Assembly: GCA_003105225.1 (NCBI GenBank)
Contig: PQAK01000029.1
Coordinates: 2,952-15,545, forward strand
Origin: Deltaproteobacteria bacterium
GTDB taxonomy: Bacteria > Desulfobacterota > Deferrimicrobia > Deferrimicrobiales > Deferrimicrobiaceae
Direction of reading: 5' to 3'
DNA: 12,594 bases
Position 1 is the first letter of the stretch, and each line of letters begins with the position of its first letter. Both the position numbers and the translations under genes were made by a program. The notes under the pieces were generated by a model. That model made no database searches. It saw nothing but the letters and a program-made list of their open reading frames with translations, and was not told the origin of the DNA. This document shows, one piece after another, positions 12,101-12,594 of this stretch.

Positions 12101-12594
12101 TTACAACCCCAGTTTCCTTCTTCGATAGCGGAAGGTGTGGTGGTTGATGTTGAGCAGCTTCGCCGCCCGGCTTTCGTTGCCGCCGCTGCGGTCCAGGGCT
12201 TCCTCGAAATACCGCCTCTCCAGCGTCTCCTGGACCGACGCCAGGTCGATCCCTTCCGGGGGGATCGCGGGTAACATCGGATCTCCCGGCTCCGGCTTTC
12301 CCCGGTCGCCCGGCCCCGCGCCCTCGAGCCCCAGGTCCCGGAGCGCCAGCTCGGTTCCGCTCCCGATCAGGACCGCCCGCTCCATGATGTTTTTCAGCTC
12401 GCGGACGTTCCCTTTCCATCGGTAGGCCAACAACGCCGCTTCCGCGTCGGGAGCGATGCCGGTGAACGACTTGCCGAACTTCCGGTTGAACTCCAGGAGA
12501 AAATGCCGGGCCATGGGGACGATGTCGTCGGGCCGCTCGGAAAGCGACGGCACCGTCACCTTCACCACGGCGAGCCGGTAGTAGAGGTCTTCCC
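12101..12594 (-). CDS. Sigma-54-dependent transcriptional regulator (NtrC-type), C-terminal part, 5'-truncated by the window edge
   Basis: The frame is open to the right edge, so only the last 163 residues are present; complete members are usually about 450. The first visible residues EDLYYRLAVV, then SLSERPDDI, match the conserved end of the AAA+ sigma-54 interaction domain. The following NVRELKNIMERAVLI region belongs to the sensor 2 helical lid. After a Pro/Gly-rich linker, the C-terminus carries a Fis-type helix-turn-helix (LERRYFEEALDRSGGNESRA and following, ending in RYRRRKLGL) for DNA binding. The GAFTGA loop and any N-terminal receiver or sensor domain lie outside the window, so the signal cannot be stated. 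The TAA stop at 12101 is 211 bp from the receiver gene start, and that gap contains a matching sigma-54-type promoter and repeats, so local control of the next genes is likely. Confidence 0.93.
   Translation of the reverse strand, partial: EDLYYRLAVVKVTVPSLSERPDDIVPMARHFLLEFNRKFGKSFTGIAPDAEAALLAYRWKGNVRELKNIMERAVLIGSGTELALRDLGLEGAGPGDRGKPEPGDPMLPAIPPEGIDLASVQETLERRYFEEALDRSGGNESRAAKLLNINHHTFRYRRRKLGL

Noticed and set aside
9273..12147. Long plus-strand frames opposite uvrD, the second ECF gene and the receiver gene
   Set aside because: Their translations are mirror images of well-supported minus-strand genes and show no family features.
1..12594. CRISPR array, tRNA/rRNA genes, insertion sequence or phage genes
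   Set aside because: I found no regularly spaced repeats, cloverleaf sequences, transposase motifs or terminal inverted repeats.

Overview
The window is a GC-rich, densely coded stretch of a bacterial chromosome. Third codon positions are mostly G or C, genes are separated by short gaps or overlap, and there is no sign of a phage, plasmid or insertion sequence. The gene set points to an anaerobic or facultatively anaerobic Gram-negative bacterium, most like a deltaproteobacterial (Desulfobacterota/Desulfuromonadales-type) lineage. It includes ferredoxin-linked IorAB, a PaaK-type ligase, a TRAP transporter, a sigma-54 activator and zinc-binding anti-sigma/ECF pairs. This placement is inference from gene content, not from a marker gene.

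Plus strand, 1-4562: the end of an operon for aryl 2-oxoacid/arylacetate metabolism. It holds the C-terminal two thirds of a TRAP large permease, then iorA (5-nt gap), iorB (ATGA overlap) and a paaK-like ligase (14-nt overlap). IorAB would convert arylpyruvates to aryl-acetyl-CoA with reduction of ferredoxin. The ligase would make or recover the same class of thioester from the free acid. The permease may import the substrate. A trypsin-fold protease gene with its own sigma-70-type promoter follows (4684-5562).

Minus strand, 5586-8065: an orphan ChlI/BchI-type AAA+ ATPase with its own promoter and a structured leader, preceded by a tightly coupled ECF sigma factor/zinc anti-sigma factor pair. 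The anti-sigma factor looks internally duplicated, with two H-x3-C-x2-C sites. Divergent from the sigma gene is a 53-residue single-helix membrane protein (8278-8439) with a good promoter and a 17-bp perfect palindrome at the predicted transcription start.

Minus strand, 8454-12594: a UvrD/PcrA helicase, then (reading leftward from the right edge) the C-terminus of a sigma-54 enhancer-binding protein, a stand-alone receiver protein and a second ECF sigma factor. The second ECF is about 72% identical by hand count to the first but has no anti-sigma partner. A -24/-12 element with exact sigma-54 spacing lies 44 bp before the receiver start, and an 8-bp direct repeat lies 115-150 bp upstream of the predicted transcription start, where activator sites usually occur. 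A strong rho-independent terminator, immediately preceded by another long hairpin, closes the ECF gene. The most interesting reading is a regulatory cascade: sigma-54 activator, then receiver plus unguarded ECF sigma, with possible cross-talk to the neighbouring ECF/anti-sigma pair.
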